A stretch of 64,000 nucleotides of DNA, taken from NCBI GenBank assembly GCA_046328115.1, contig JAXLXE010000001.1, positions 868,001 to 932,000 on the forward strand. Direction: 5' to 3'. Within the stretch, counting starts at the first letter, position 1, and every line of letters begins with the position of its first letter. Below are positions 24,780-33,207 of the stretch, piece by piece. Source of the DNA: JAXLXE01 sp046328115 (GTDB lineage: Bacteria > Chloroflexota > UBA6077 > JACCZL01). The notes beneath the pieces were generated by a model. That model saw only the letters and a list, made by a program, of their open reading frames with translations, had not been told where the DNA came from and ran no database searches. A program made the position numbers and the translations under genes.

Positions 24780-26171
24780 ATGGCCGTCACCTGGAAACCG
24801 GATCCCACCTTCTATCCATCGCCCCGCCTGGCGATGCAAGCCCCGGCCGAGAAGCTGGCCTACGTGGTCACGCTCAACCCGGCCGGTGACGGGAAGCCCG
24901 ACGCACTGTGCGTGCTGGACACTGACTCTTCCTCCAACACGTACGGCACGGTTGTCGGCCGGCTGGACATGCCGCACGCGGGCGATGAACTGCATCACTT
25001 CGGGTGGAATGCCTGCAGCGCGAGCCTCTGCCCGTCAGCGCCGCACCCACATATCGAGCGGCGGTACCTCTTGATCCCCGGCCTCCGATCGTCCCGCATC
25101 TATGTGGTGGACACCAAGCCAGATCCGAAACACCCGCGCATTGTCAAGACGATCGAGGCTGATGACCTGGCCAACCGGACGGGCTACAGTCGCCCCCACA
25201 CCTTCCACTGTGGGCCCGACGCGATCTACGTAAGCGCACTGGGCGCGCCAAACGGCGACGGTCCAGGCGGCATTTTCATGCTTGACCACGAGAGCTTTGA
25301 CCCGCTGGGCCGCTGGGAAGTGGATCGAGGTCCGCAGTACCTCGCCTACGACTTCTGGTGGCACCTGGGCCACGACACCATGATCACCAGTGAGTGGGGC
25401 ACGCCCAACATGGTGGAGGGCGGCGTCATCCCCGACCTCCTGCTGAATGGCAAGTACGGCCATCAGCTTCACGTGTGGGACCTCCGCAAGCGAAAGCACG
25501 TGCAGGCCATTGACCTGGGTGACGAGCACCAGATGGTCCTCGAGCTACGGCCCGCCCACGATCCCACGCGAACGTACGGCTTCGCCGGCGTGGTCATCTC
25601 CCGCGCCGATCTATCTGCTTCCATCTGGGTGTGGTCCCTGGACAAGGGCAAGTGGGGTGCAAAGAAGGTCATCACCATCCCCGCGGAGCCGGCCAGCGCG
25701 GATCAGCTCCCGGATGCGCTCAAGCCATTCGGTGCCGTGCCCCCCCTGGTGACGGACATAAATCTCAGCCTGGATGACAAGTACCTGTACGTGTCCTGCT
25801 GGGGCACTGGTGAGTTCCAGCAGTACGACGTCAGTGACCCATTCAGCCCGAAGCTCACGGGATCCGTTCGTCTCGGCGGCATCGTCTCCAAGGCCGGCCA
25901 CCCCAAGAACGGCAGCCTGAACGGCGGCCCTCAGATGGTGGAGGTGAGCAGAGACGGGAAGCGCATCTACGTGAGCAACTCCCTGTACGCGTCCTGGGAC
26001 GCCATCTTCTACCCGGAGGGCATCCGGGGTTGGGTGGCCAAGCTGGAGACCAAGGACGGCGGCGGTATGGCGCTGGATCCGCGCTTCCTCGTGGAGTTCC
26101 AGGGCGAGCGTCCGCACCAGGTCCATCTTGAAGGCGGCGACGCCTCCTCGGACTCGTACTGCTTCCCATGA
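24780..26171 (+). CDS. Selenium-binding protein 56 family / methanethiol oxidase
   Basis: A 463-residue beta-propeller of the SELENBP1/SBP56/MtoX family, which oxidises methanethiol to formaldehyde, H2S and H2O2 using copper. The whole family order is visible: DELHHFGWNACSA (position of the selenium/active Cys of SELENBP1), RSSRIYVVDT, RPHTFHCG, YDFWWHLGHDTMITSEWGTPNM, LVTDINLSLDDKYLYVSCWG, GGPQMVEVSRDGKRIYV and a C-terminal LEGGDASSD. The last Cys of human SELENBP1 (GGDCSSD) is Ala here. There is no signal peptide, unlike many bacterial MtoX proteins, and no SCO1/SenC or MauG partner nearby, so the substrate is not certain. Confidence 0.88.
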   Translation: MAVTWKPDPTFYPSPRLAMQAPAEKLAYVVTLNPAGDGKPDALCVLDTDSSSNTYGTVVGRLDMPHAGDELHHFGWNACSASLCPSAPHPHIERRYLLIPGLRSSRIYVVDTKPDPKHPRIVKTIEADDLANRTGYSRPHTFHCGPDAIYVSALGAPNGDGPGGIFMLDHESFDPLGRWEVDRGPQYLAYDFWWHLGHDTMITSEWGTPNMVEGGVIPDLLLNGKYGHQLHVWDLRKRKHVQAIDLGDEHQMVLELRPAHDPTRTYGFAGVVISRADLSASIWVWSLDKGKWGAKKVITIPAEPASADQLPDALKPFGAVPPLVTDINLSLDDKYLYVSCWGTGEFQQYDVSDPFSPKLTGSVRLGGIVSKAGHPKNGSLNGGPQMVEVSRDGKRIYVSNSLYASWDAIFYPEGIRGWVAKLETKDGGGMALDPRFLVEFQGERPHQVHLEGGDASSDSYCFP

Positions 26172-26178
26172 ACCCAGG

Positions 26179-26826
26179 GTGCCGCTGACCCTTGAATCGC
26201 CGTGGTGGGCGTTCGCCGCGCTGGGCGCCTTCCACGGCATCAACCCCGGCATGGGGTGGCTGTTCGCCGTAGCGCTGGGCATGCAGCGCCGAGCGTTGCG
26301 CGTGGTACTGATCGCTCTGGTCCCAATCGCCCTCGGCCATGAGCTGTCTGTCGTCGTGGTCACGCTGGTGGTCATCGCGGCCGGGGGTCTCGCGAGTCTG
26401 GCCACGCTACGCGTCATGGGCGCGGTCGGCCTGATCGCGTTCGGCGCGTTCAAGCTGCTGCGCCCGCGATCGCACCCGAAGTGGGTGGGCATGAACGTGG
26501 GGTACCGAGATCTCGTTCTGTGGTCGTTCTTGATGGCCTCAGCGCACGGCGCCGGACTCATGCTGTTCCCCCTCCTGATCGGCGCAACCGCGGACAGCGC
26601 GCACGCGGCGGAGGCGCACCTGATGCCGCTGTCCGGAGCGGGATTCGTGGCCCCGGTCCTGGCCACGTTGGTCCACACAGCCGCGATGCTCGCAACGATG
26701 GCCGTCATCGCCAGCGTCGTCTACGTCAAGGTTGGTCTGGCCATCTTGAGATCCGCCTGGATCAACTTCGACGCCGTTTGGGCGGCCGCATTGCTGATCA
26801 CCGGCCTGGCCACGCTCTTCGGCTAG
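26179..26826 (+). CDS. Unrecognised six-span membrane protein with intramembrane His motifs
   Basis: About 215 residues with roughly six hydrophobic spans. I do not recognise the family. Conspicuous His-containing motifs fall in or at the edge of spans: FHGINPGMGW, ALGHELSVV, SAHGAGLML and LVHTAAM, a pattern that could bind a metal ion or carry a cation, loosely like nickel/cobalt transporters but without their HxxxxD signature. The start is uncertain: GTG 26179 lies after the upstream stop with a weak ribosome site, while an in-frame TTG at 26128 would overlap the SBP56 gene by 44 bases. It is probably co-transcribed with that gene. Confidence 0.65.
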   Translation: MPLTLESPWWAFAALGAFHGINPGMGWLFAVALGMQRRALRVVLIALVPIALGHELSVVVVTLVVIAAGGLASLATLRVMGAVGLIAFGAFKLLRPRSHPKWVGMNVGYRDLVLWSFLMASAHGAGLMLFPLLIGATADSAHAAEAHLMPLSGAGFVAPVLATLVHTAAMLATMAVIASVVYVKVGLAILRSAWINFDAVWAAALLITGLATLFG

Positions 26827-26890
26827 CGCGGAGAACCGCTCGACGGTGCTACCATCGCGCCGCCACCATTCACGAGCCAAAGGAGTTTCC

Positions 26891-27649
26891 ATGACTGCCC
26901 TCCGACCCAACCGTGTCAAGCAGAAGCTGGCCGCCGGCCAGATCGCCACCATCCTCGCCGGCACCTCCGATCCCGACCTCGTCGATCAGCTAGGGCCGAT
27001 CGGCGCGGATGGCATCTGGCTGGAGGCGGAGCATGGGGGCGTAGACTTCCGCGATGTCTCAGACCTCACTCGCGCCTGCGACCTGTGGGGAATGACCTCC
27101 ATCGTCCGCGTGCACCAGAACGAATACGGCGTCATCTATCGCACGCTGGATCGCGGTGCCCAGGGAATCGTGGTGCCGCACGTCAACACGAAGGCGGAAG
27201 CGCTGGCCGTGGTCAACGCCGGCAAGTTCGCCCCCATCGGCAACCGCGGCCTGTTCGGCAGCCGTCAGTCGTACGGAGTCTCAGACTACCTCAAGACCGC
27301 GAACGATCAGTCACTCCTCATCGTGCTCATCGAAGACATCGCCGCCGTACGGAACCTGGATGAGATCCTATCCGTGGACAACATCGATGTCTTCTTCGTG
27401 GCACCGTCTGACCTGGCCTCCTCCATGGGCCACATCGGAGAAACCAACCACCCAGATGTCCAGCGCACACTGGACGAGGCGCTCACCAAGATCGTCCGAT
27501 CGGGCCGCACCGCGGGTACGCTTGCCAGCGACGAAAACGTGGAGAAGTACGCCGGCATGGGAGTGAAGTGCCTGATGATCGGCTTCCTGCCGTGGATCGT
27601 CAACGGGGCCAAGAGCTTCATGGCGCGTGCCGAGGCTGCCGCCAAGTAA
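26891..27649 (+). CDS. HpcH/HpaI-type 2-keto-3-deoxy acid aldolase
   Basis: Class II pyruvate aldolase of 252 residues. The family core is present: IWLEAEHGGVDF near residue 42, VRVHQNEYGVIYRTLDRGAQGIVVPHVNT (Arg and metal site), the Glu in LIEDIAAVRN and the DVFFVAPSDLASSMG segment. Relatives cleave 2-keto-3-deoxy-L-rhamnonate or 4-hydroxy-2-oxo-heptanedioate. Given the sugar context, a 2-keto-3-deoxy sugar acid is the most plausible substrate. ATG 26891 has AAAGGAG five bases upstream and is preferred over an in-frame ATG at 26846. A GC hairpin follows. Confidence 0.86.
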   Translation: MTALRPNRVKQKLAAGQIATILAGTSDPDLVDQLGPIGADGIWLEAEHGGVDFRDVSDLTRACDLWGMTSIVRVHQNEYGVIYRTLDRGAQGIVVPHVNTKAEALAVVNAGKFAPIGNRGLFGSRQSYGVSDYLKTANDQSLLIVLIEDIAAVRNLDEILSVDNIDVFFVAPSDLASSMGHIGETNHPDVQRTLDEALTKIVRSGRTAGTLASDENVEKYAGMGVKCLMIGFLPWIVNGAKSFMARAEAAAK

Positions 27650-27661
27650 CCGACATCGCTA

Positions 27662-27695
27662 CGCCGGGGGGCGCCAAGGTGGCGCCGCCCCGGCG
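27662..27695. terminator. Hairpin terminator between convergent genes
   Basis: CGCCGGGG-GGCGCC pairs with GGCGCC-GCCCCGGCG around loop AAGGT with one bulge. It lies between the aldolase end and the end of the minus-strand Asn-rich protein. No T-tract. Confidence 0.68.
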
Positions 27696-27713
27696 TTCAT
27701 ACCGTGCCGGCGA

Positions 27714-28715
27714 TCACGGGACGACGATCACGCTCCTGATCTGCACGTCGTACACACCCGGCTCCGCGATGCTCGCGGAAACGTAGCGGGCGGGTGGATC
27801 TGCCACTTGCTTCGGCACGGCCACCCAGGTCTCGGTAGCAACGTCTCGGCGGAAGATCGTCACGTGGCGGGGATCCTGCCCCCACACCTCATCGTCCGTG
27901 AAGTGGATTCCCAGGTTAATGTCGCCGGGGAGTCGCGCATAGGCGAATCCGTCGCAGGTCAGGAACACGAGCTGGTAGGTGAGCTGGCCGACCCGTGACT
28001 CCACGGGTCCCGGAACGGTCGCGGGGTCCGTCGCGTAGATCTCCACACGTGTCCGCACTGGGAGTGACGACGTCACCGTCACGACGACCCGACCATCCGC
28101 CGAGTAAAACTCGGTGGTCTGACCGATCCGTGAGCAGTACGGATTTACCACCACGACTTCGTTGTCGTTGCCGTTTTGGTTGTCTCCGTTGTCGTTGTCC
28201 TCGTTGTCGTTATCGTCGTCCTCGTTGTCGTTGTAGTTCCCGTTGTAGTTGCCATTGTCCTGGTGATTGTCGTTGTGGTTGTCGTCATGGTTCTCGTTAT
28301 GGTTGTGGTTCTCGTTCGTCCCTGATGGGGTGACAGGCACCACCGGCGGCTCTGGACCGGTGGGTGGCCGCGGCGCCGGCACGACGGGCAATGGTGGGGC
28401 CGCGGCCGGCGCGACAACCTCCGGCCGCGGCTCCGGCACCACTGGCAGCGGAGGGGCCGGAGGGGGCGGTGGAGCCGCGGCGGGTACAACCGGGGGCGCC
28501 CCACGATCTGGCACCACCGGGAGGGCCTCTGAACCCACCGGTGCCCCAGGCGCAGGTCGAGGCGGGGGAGCCGGCTGGATCTGCTTCCGTACTGATGGCT
28601 GCCGCTCCGAGGCACTCAGCGTCCGCGCAATGGGATCGGGCGCACCCACCAGAATCGGCTGGATCCACAGGGCCGCGGCGACGACGCCGATAATGAGCAG
28701 TCTCAGAAATCGCAT
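27714..28715 (-). CDS. Secreted protein with Pro-rich and Asn/Asp/His-rich low-complexity regions
   Basis: A 333-residue protein from ATG 28715; in-frame starts further up run through non-coding-like sequence. Residues 1-30 are a signal peptide or anchor (RFLRLLIIGVVAAALWI). Residues about 45-130 are Pro/Ala/Val repeats (PPLPVVPAPRP). Residues about 133-186 are almost only Asn, Asp, Glu, His, Gly and Gln in alternating NxN steps. The remaining 145 residues form a globular-looking beta domain (NPYCSRIGQTTEFY, DGRVVVTVTSSLPV, PGVYDVQI). I recognise no family; a wall-spanning stalk with a surface domain is likely. Confidence 0.72.
   Translation of the reverse strand: MRFLRLLIIGVVAAALWIQPILVGAPDPIARTLSASERQPSVRKQIQPAPPPRPAPGAPVGSEALPVVPDRGAPPVVPAAAPPPPPAPPLPVVPEPRPEVVAPAAAPPLPVVPAPRPPTGPEPPVVPVTPSGTNENHNHNENHDDNHNDNHQDNGNYNGNYNDNEDDDNDNEDNDNGDNQNGNDNEVVVVNPYCSRIGQTTEFYSADGRVVVTVTSSLPVRTRVEIYATDPATVPGPVESRVGQLTYQLVFLTCDGFAYARLPGDINLGIHFTDDEVWGQDPRHVTIFRRDVATETWVAVPKQVADPPARYVSASIAEPGVYDVQIRSVIVVP
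28158..28317 (-). repeat. Short-period tandem repeat coding for the Asn-rich tract
   Basis: On the plus strand the sequence is built from GTTGTC/GTTGT/CTCGTT-like units of 6 and 9 bases, keeping frame and giving NxN steps in the protein. The units are imperfect, so this is an old or selected repeat that could still vary in length by slippage. Confidence 0.75.
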
Positions 28716-28930
28716 CGGGACACCTGCGACAAGCCGAGGCTTGACCCTTTCCGTGACACCACGCTCGCCACGCCAGCCAAAGCCACCAGGCGGCCTCGCG
28801 GCGGTCACGTCATCACTATCGCGAGTCCGACCCCGCCAGCCCTGGTGACCCTTGGCCCGGAATAGCCCGCCATCCGTCCCAGCACCCGCGCGGTATATCC
28901 TAGGCGACAGCATCCGGAGGATCTGTGAAG

Positions 28931-29740
28931 ATGACCATTGCCGAGCGCGCAGCCGAGGCCCTGCAAATCCTACGGAGAGAGACGGACGCCTTCTTGTCCA
29001 CCATTGGGCTGCTCTCCGAGGAACAGTGGAGTGGTCCCTCCGTCTGTGAACCCTGGAGCATCCGACAGCTCACGGCCCACCTCATCAGACAGGTGGACGC
29101 CTACATTGGCAGCGTCAAGGTGGGTATGTCAGGCCAGGCTGGCGAGCCGGAATCGCGCCAGGCGCGCACAGAGCGGATGAACCAGATTGCCTCGCAGCCG
29201 CCGTCCAAGATCACAAGCGACTTCCGAGAGACCGCGGATCAGTTCGAGCGCTGGTTCGGGGACCTGACATCGCAACAGCTCGCGATTGAAGGGCCGCACT
29301 CCCATGGACCACGCTCCGCGGAGTGGTTCATCGAGCAACGCCTGATGGAGATGGCGTACCACCGCCTGGACCTGGATCGATCGCTGGGGAGGGGGACCAC
29401 GCTGGACGAGGGCACCGCCCGGTTCATTCTGCCCACGCTGCTCGAGCTGAACGTGCCGGCCATCGTCAAGCGAGACGGGCGTGGCGGCGACGGAAGCTAC
29501 CTGCTTCGGGTGGGCGGCGAGGCCGGAGATGGCTGGCTGCTGCGATTCGGGCCCGGCGCGCTCACCACGACCCGCGGTTCGGCCGGCGCGGCGGTCACGT
29601 TTACCGCCAGTGCGGCCGATCTCGGCCTCATGATGTACGGGCGCACGACGTGGCAAGCTCTGGAGAGCTCGGGCAAGCTGGCCGTAAGCGGCGATCGTGC
29701 CACCGCAGACCGTTTCCATGGCCAGTTTGGCGGGCCGTAG
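28931..29740 (+). CDS. DinB/MDMPI-superfamily protein with C-terminal SCP2-like domain
   Basis: A 269-residue protein. The N-terminal four-helix part has the maleylpyruvate isomerase-like pattern (LLSEEQWSGPSV, EPWSIRQLTAHLI with a likely metal His, then RLMEMAYHRLDLDRSL with the second His). The C-terminal third resembles an SCP2/MDMPI-C fold (GAAVTFTASAADLGLMMYGRT and LAVSGDRATADRF). Relatives are thiol-dependent metal enzymes, some using mycothiol; no mycothiol gene is in the window. ATG 28931 is ten bases after GGAGG, and GTG 28925 is an alternative. It stands alone. Substrate unknown. Confidence 0.78.
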   Translation: MTIAERAAEALQILRRETDAFLSTIGLLSEEQWSGPSVCEPWSIRQLTAHLIRQVDAYIGSVKVGMSGQAGEPESRQARTERMNQIASQPPSKITSDFRETADQFERWFGDLTSQQLAIEGPHSHGPRSAEWFIEQRLMEMAYHRLDLDRSLGRGTTLDEGTARFILPTLLELNVPAIVKRDGRGGDGSYLLRVGGEAGDGWLLRFGPGALTTTRGSAGAAVTFTASAADLGLMMYGRTTWQALESSGKLAVSGDRATADRFHGQFGGP

Positions 29741-29749
29741 GACGTCAGG

Positions 29750-30652
29750 TCAGCGGCCGGGCGGAAAAACAGCCAGCTCGTCGCCTTCGAGAAGCTCCTG
29801 ATCCAACCCGCCCCAGTAGCGCACGTCCTTGCCGTTGCGTAGTAGTCGCCAGCCGTCCCGGAGCGCGTACCGGGGCACAACCTCGCGCCACAGGCTACCC
29901 GCGCGGTCGTGGTCTTCCCATCCGCGCTCCATCGCATCTGAGCGCAGTTCGGGACTGTAGCCGAGGAGCCTGGTTAGCACGGACCGCACCGTCCCACCCG
30001 ATGCCAACCCCACCTGGATCGCGTCTCGCCCGACCAGTCCACGCACTCGACCGTAGAACGCCACCCGCAATCGTATCGTCCCGCTGTCCAGCTCGCGCGC
30101 GGCTCGATAACCCAGCAGCATCAAGTCCAGATGGACGCTCAGGAGCTTGCTCCAGGAGGCCATCGCCGAAGCGATCACCTCGCCTGGCAGGCGATCCCGC
30201 GCCATGTAGTTCGCCAGGGCGCCCTGGACCAGGCCCATCGCGCCCGCCACGTACTCAGGTGGAACGTGGGTTTCGCGTGGGCCCTGACCGGCGTGAAAGG
30301 TGCCCGCGCGGAACAACACTCTGGCCAGCTCGTCACTCGTATCCAACCCCAGTGTTCGAGCGAGCCAGAGGGTGAAGAAACGCCGTCGTTCCGCCAGGTG
30401 CGACTCATCAACCTCTGTCTCCCACCCCAGAATCGCGGCCGTTTCTGGCACACTCGAGAGGTACCGATACGTCTGCTCAGCCAGCTCCGGCGCCCGCCGC
30501 AGGAGACACTCCACGGTTCGCCCCGCGGCCGTCCGGTCCTCGGTGGACCAGCCCACGAAGCGCAGGAGGCGCCGCCACTCCTCGGATGGATCCGCGATCA
30601 ATCCGCTCACTTCAAGGGGGTGCTCTGTCGGCCGGGGGGCGTCCGCGATCAT
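29750..30652 (-). CDS. Protoglobin fused to a MoaD/ThiS-like domain lacking Gly-Gly end
   Basis: A 300-residue protein from ATG 30652. Residues about 20-190 match the protoglobin/globin-coupled-sensor fold: RFVGWSTEDR at helix A, ETAAILGW, RRRFFTLWLARTL, then FRAGTFHAG where His120 occupies the proximal heme-ligand position, PPEYVAGAMG after it, and LDLMLLGYRAA closing the globin. Residues about 193-300 are a MoaD-like beta-grasp domain (RLRVAFYGRVRGLVGRD, RNGKDV, LEGDELAVFPPGR). It ends PPGR instead of PP-x-GG, so it cannot be adenylated and thiolated like MoaD. It is divergent from AOR by 143 bases, suggesting control or redox gating of that enzyme or its cofactor. No clear ribosome site. 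Confidence 0.8.
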   Translation of the reverse strand: MIADAPRPTEHPLEVSGLIADPSEEWRRLLRFVGWSTEDRTAAGRTVECLLRRAPELAEQTYRYLSSVPETAAILGWETEVDESHLAERRRFFTLWLARTLGLDTSDELARVLFRAGTFHAGQGPRETHVPPEYVAGAMGLVQGALANYMARDRLPGEVIASAMASWSKLLSVHLDLMLLGYRAARELDSGTIRLRVAFYGRVRGLVGRDAIQVGLASGGTVRSVLTRLLGYSPELRSDAMERGWEDHDRAGSLWREVVPRYALRDGWRLLRNGKDVRYWGGLDQELLEGDELAVFPPGR

Positions 30653-30795
30653 GTTGATAGCGTAGCACGACGGTGCGCGCCGTGCGGCGTTCGCGGGCGC
30701 GATCCGTGTGGTAGCATCACATGCACTAAGGCAACGCGGGAATGCGAGCCGCTCACAGGCGCGCGCCCGCGGCCCTCGACGTGGAGGAGGCTGAA

Positions 30796-32628
30796 ATGCC
30801 ACTCGGTGGATTCGCAAACCGCGTAGCCAGGGTTGACCTGTCCGCGGGAACCGTGGGCTACGAGAGCATCCCGGAGGATTGGGCCCGCAAGTACGTGGGC
30901 GCGCGCGGCCTCGGCGTGCGCTACCTGTTGGAAAACGGCCCCAAGGTGGACCCGCTGTCCGCGGATAACCTGCTGTGCTTCATGAATGGCCCGCTCACCG
31001 GCAGCGAGGCAAACATGAGCGGCCGGCTGGCCGTCGTGACGAAGTCACCCCTGACCGGCACCGTGACGGATAGCCACCAGGGCGGCTGGTCCGCTGCTCG
31101 GCTGCGCTGGGCTGGCTTCGACGGCCTGCTCTTCAAAGGCCGCGCCGCGAAGCCAACTTACGCCTACATCGAAGGCGGAAAGCTCGAGCTCAAGGATGCG
31201 TCCGACCTCTGGGGCAAGGGCATCCACGAGACCGTCAAGATCCTTCGCGATCGCCACGGCGAACGCGATCTGTCCGTGATCGCGATCGGCCAGGGCGGCG
31301 AGACCCAGTGCCGGTACGCCTCCTGGGTGAACGAGAACGACCGGGCGGCCGGGCGGGGCGGCACCGGATGCGTGGGCGGCAACAAGAAGCTCAAGGCCAT
31401 CGTGATCAAGTCTGCGCGCGCGTCCGTTCCGCGCTCCGCCGACAACGAGGGCTGGCGAGAGGTCCACCGCAAGGCGCTGGCCACCATCATGGACGAGAAG
31501 AACGTCACCGCGCCGCGCAAGGGCGGGCTGTCGGTCTACGGCACCAACGTGCTGATGAACATCACGAGCACCATGGGCGCGCTGCCAAGCCGCAACGGTC
31601 AGGTCACGTCGTTCGGCGAGCGGGCGGAGAAGATCAGCGGCGAGTTCGTCAACGACAACATCCTGGTGAACAACCCCACCTGCCACGCGTGCCCCGTCGC
31701 CTGCAAGAAGGAAGTGGAGGTCAAGGACGGACCGTACAAGGGCCTGCGCATGGAGAGCGTCGAGTACGAGTCCGCCTGGGCCATCGGCGCCAATTGCGAC
31801 AACGATGACGTGAACTCCATCGCCAAGGTCATCGACCAGTGCAACGACTACGGCATTGATGCCATCGAGGTGGGGCTAGCCCTCTCGGTCTGGATGGAGG
31901 CCACGGAGCGCGGACTGATCGGCAACCAGCCGGGCATCGCCTGGGGTGATCAGAAGGCGATGGTCGACGCGGTCGACAAGATCGCCCGGCGCGAGGGCAT
32001 CGGCGATTTGCTGGCCGAGGGACCGGCACGGATCGCTGCGAAGCTCGGCCATCCGGAGATCGGGCTGACCGTCAAGGGCCAGGCCATTCCCGCGTACGAT
32101 CCGCGTGGACTAAAGGGCATGGGTATCGCCTACGCCACCAGCAACCGCGGCGCCTGTCACCTGCGCGCGTACACGCCCGCGAGCGAGCTTGGACTCATCG
32201 AGCCCAAGACCGACCCGCTGGAGTGGAAGGGCAAGGGTGAGCTCACCAAGATCCTCCAGGACGTGCTGGCATTCTCTGACAGCATGGACCTGTGCAAGTT
32301 CAGCGCCTTCGCCGAGGGCCCTGAGGAGTACGCCAGCCAGTACCAGGCCGTCACCGGCATCCCCACGACGGCTGACGACGTGCTGAAGACCGGCGAGCGC
32401 ATCTACAACCTCGAACGGTACTTCAACAACCTGGCGGGCATCGGGAAGGGCGACGACACGCTGCCCCCGCGGTTCCTGAACGAGCCGTCCAAGCATGGCG
32501 GCTCCGCCGGTCACATCTGCGAGCTACCGCAAATGCTGGACGAGTACTACAAGGCCCGCGGCTGGGAAGACGGCGTGGTCCCAGCCGCCAAGCTCAAAGA
32601 GCTCGGCATAGAGTACGCCCCAGCGTAG
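30796..32628 (+). CDS. aor: Aldehyde ferredoxin oxidoreductase (tungsten/molybdenum pterin)
   Basis: Cytosolic enzyme of 611 residues oxidising aldehydes to acids with ferredoxin, using bis-pterin W or Mo and a 4Fe-4S cluster. The cluster ligands are present: CHACPVAC gives Cys296, Cys299 and Cys303, and DLCKF gives Cys500. Pterin-binding segments include NLLCFMNGPLTGSEANMSGR, AAGRGGTGCVGGNKKLKAIV, and DPRGLKGMG (Asp435). The length equals that of classical AORs. ATG 30796 has GGAGGAGG upstream and is preferred over in-frame ATG 30742. It is divergent from the globin-MoaD fusion and convergent with a MoaD gene pair. A strong hairpin follows. Confidence 0.92.
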   Translation: MPLGGFANRVARVDLSAGTVGYESIPEDWARKYVGARGLGVRYLLENGPKVDPLSADNLLCFMNGPLTGSEANMSGRLAVVTKSPLTGTVTDSHQGGWSAARLRWAGFDGLLFKGRAAKPTYAYIEGGKLELKDASDLWGKGIHETVKILRDRHGERDLSVIAIGQGGETQCRYASWVNENDRAAGRGGTGCVGGNKKLKAIVIKSARASVPRSADNEGWREVHRKALATIMDEKNVTAPRKGGLSVYGTNVLMNITSTMGALPSRNGQVTSFGERAEKISGEFVNDNILVNNPTCHACPVACKKEVEVKDGPYKGLRMESVEYESAWAIGANCDNDDVNSIAKVIDQCNDYGIDAIEVGLALSVWMEATERGLIGNQPGIAWGDQKAMVDAVDKIARREGIGDLLAEGPARIAAKLGHPEIGLTVKGQAIPAYDPRGLKGMGIAYATSNRGACHLRAYTPASELGLIEPKTDPLEWKGKGELTKILQDVLAFSDSMDLCKFSAFAEGPEEYASQYQAVTGIPTTADDVLKTGERIYNLERYFNNLAGIGKGDDTLPPRFLNEPSKHGGSAGHICELPQMLDEYYKARGWEDGVVPAAKLKELGIEYAPA

Positions 32629-32641
32629 CGCCTTCCGTCGC

Positions 32642-32678
32642 GACCCTGGCGTCGGCCCGATGGGCTGACGCCAGGGTC
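32642..32678 (+). terminator. Hairpin terminator after AOR
   Basis: GACCCTGGCGTC and GACGCCAGGGTC form a perfect 12-bp stem, extended inside by GCCC/GGGC around a short loop. It begins 14 bases after the AOR stop. No T-tract. Confidence 0.78.
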
Positions 32679-32931
32679 AGCGCCTGACCTTCCAAGCGTC
32701 ATCACGCGCGCGCACATTCGCCGGACGCCATCGGCTGGGGCCGCGAGCTGCCCGCTGGCTCTCCGCAATCCGGCGCCGGCCCGGCGCAAACGGCAGGTTC
32801 CGCCGTAAAAGGAGGGGCCGGCGAGACGACCGCGGTCCCAGCCTGCCACGTCAAACGTACGCTCCGCCTCGCCAGACGGCCACCGTCCGGTGCGACGACC
32901 AATAACCAGAACCCCTTTCCAGACGATACGG
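32679..32931. other. Non-coding stretch between AOR and the MoaD operon
   Basis: Apart from the AOR hairpin before it, these 253 bases contain only frames that run antisense or without ribosome sites. I see no RNA gene, repeat or promoter that can be supported. Confidence 0.45.
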
Positions 32932-33207
32932 TCACCCTCCGCCTCGCACCAACCTCGGCGCCAGCGCGTCCCGCAAGGCGAGGACGGCCCCCGGGGTACC
33001 CTCCAGGGACAGACGGACCTGACCCACCCGCAACGACCCAACCGCGAAGTCCTCCACCTGCTCCAGCGTCGCGGCCCAGCCATCGCCCACCACCACGCCG
33101 TCCGTCCCAGAGACGCCGCCTGTCTCCTCGAGGTACGACCGCAGCAGCCAGATCGGAATCGCGCGGACGACGACCGAGAAAGTCGCCGTGGCGCCGTCGT
33201 CGGTCAC
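32932..33207 (-). CDS. Small protein coupled to MoaD, possibly a DUF1952-like partner
   Basis: A 91-residue protein with alternating beta-type segments (ATFSVVVRAIPIWLL, GVVVGDGW, VRLSLEGTPGAVLALRDALAPRL). Its GTG start overlaps the MoaD stop as GTGA, so both are translated together. I do not firmly recognise it; the position next to MoaD and AOR is reminiscent of small uncharacterised proteins (such as DUF1952) seen with W/Mo enzymes in thermophiles, but this is from memory and context. A role in pterin-cofactor supply to AOR is an inference. Confidence 0.6.
   Translation of the reverse strand: MTDDGATATFSVVVRAIPIWLLRSYLEETGGVSGTDGVVVGDGWAATLEQVEDFAVGSLRVGQVRLSLEGTPGAVLALRDALAPRLVRGGG

Noticed and set aside
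25611..26708. A 365-codon minus-strand frame
   Set aside because: Antisense to the SBP56 and membrane-protein genes, both of which are supported by family motifs.
26179..26826. NicO/RcnA nickel-cobalt exporter
   Set aside because: The expected His-Asp transporter signatures are absent; only general His-in-membrane features are shared.
28158..28317. A CRISPR or regulatory direct repeat
   Set aside because: The units are 6-9 bases, uninterrupted and in frame inside a coding sequence.
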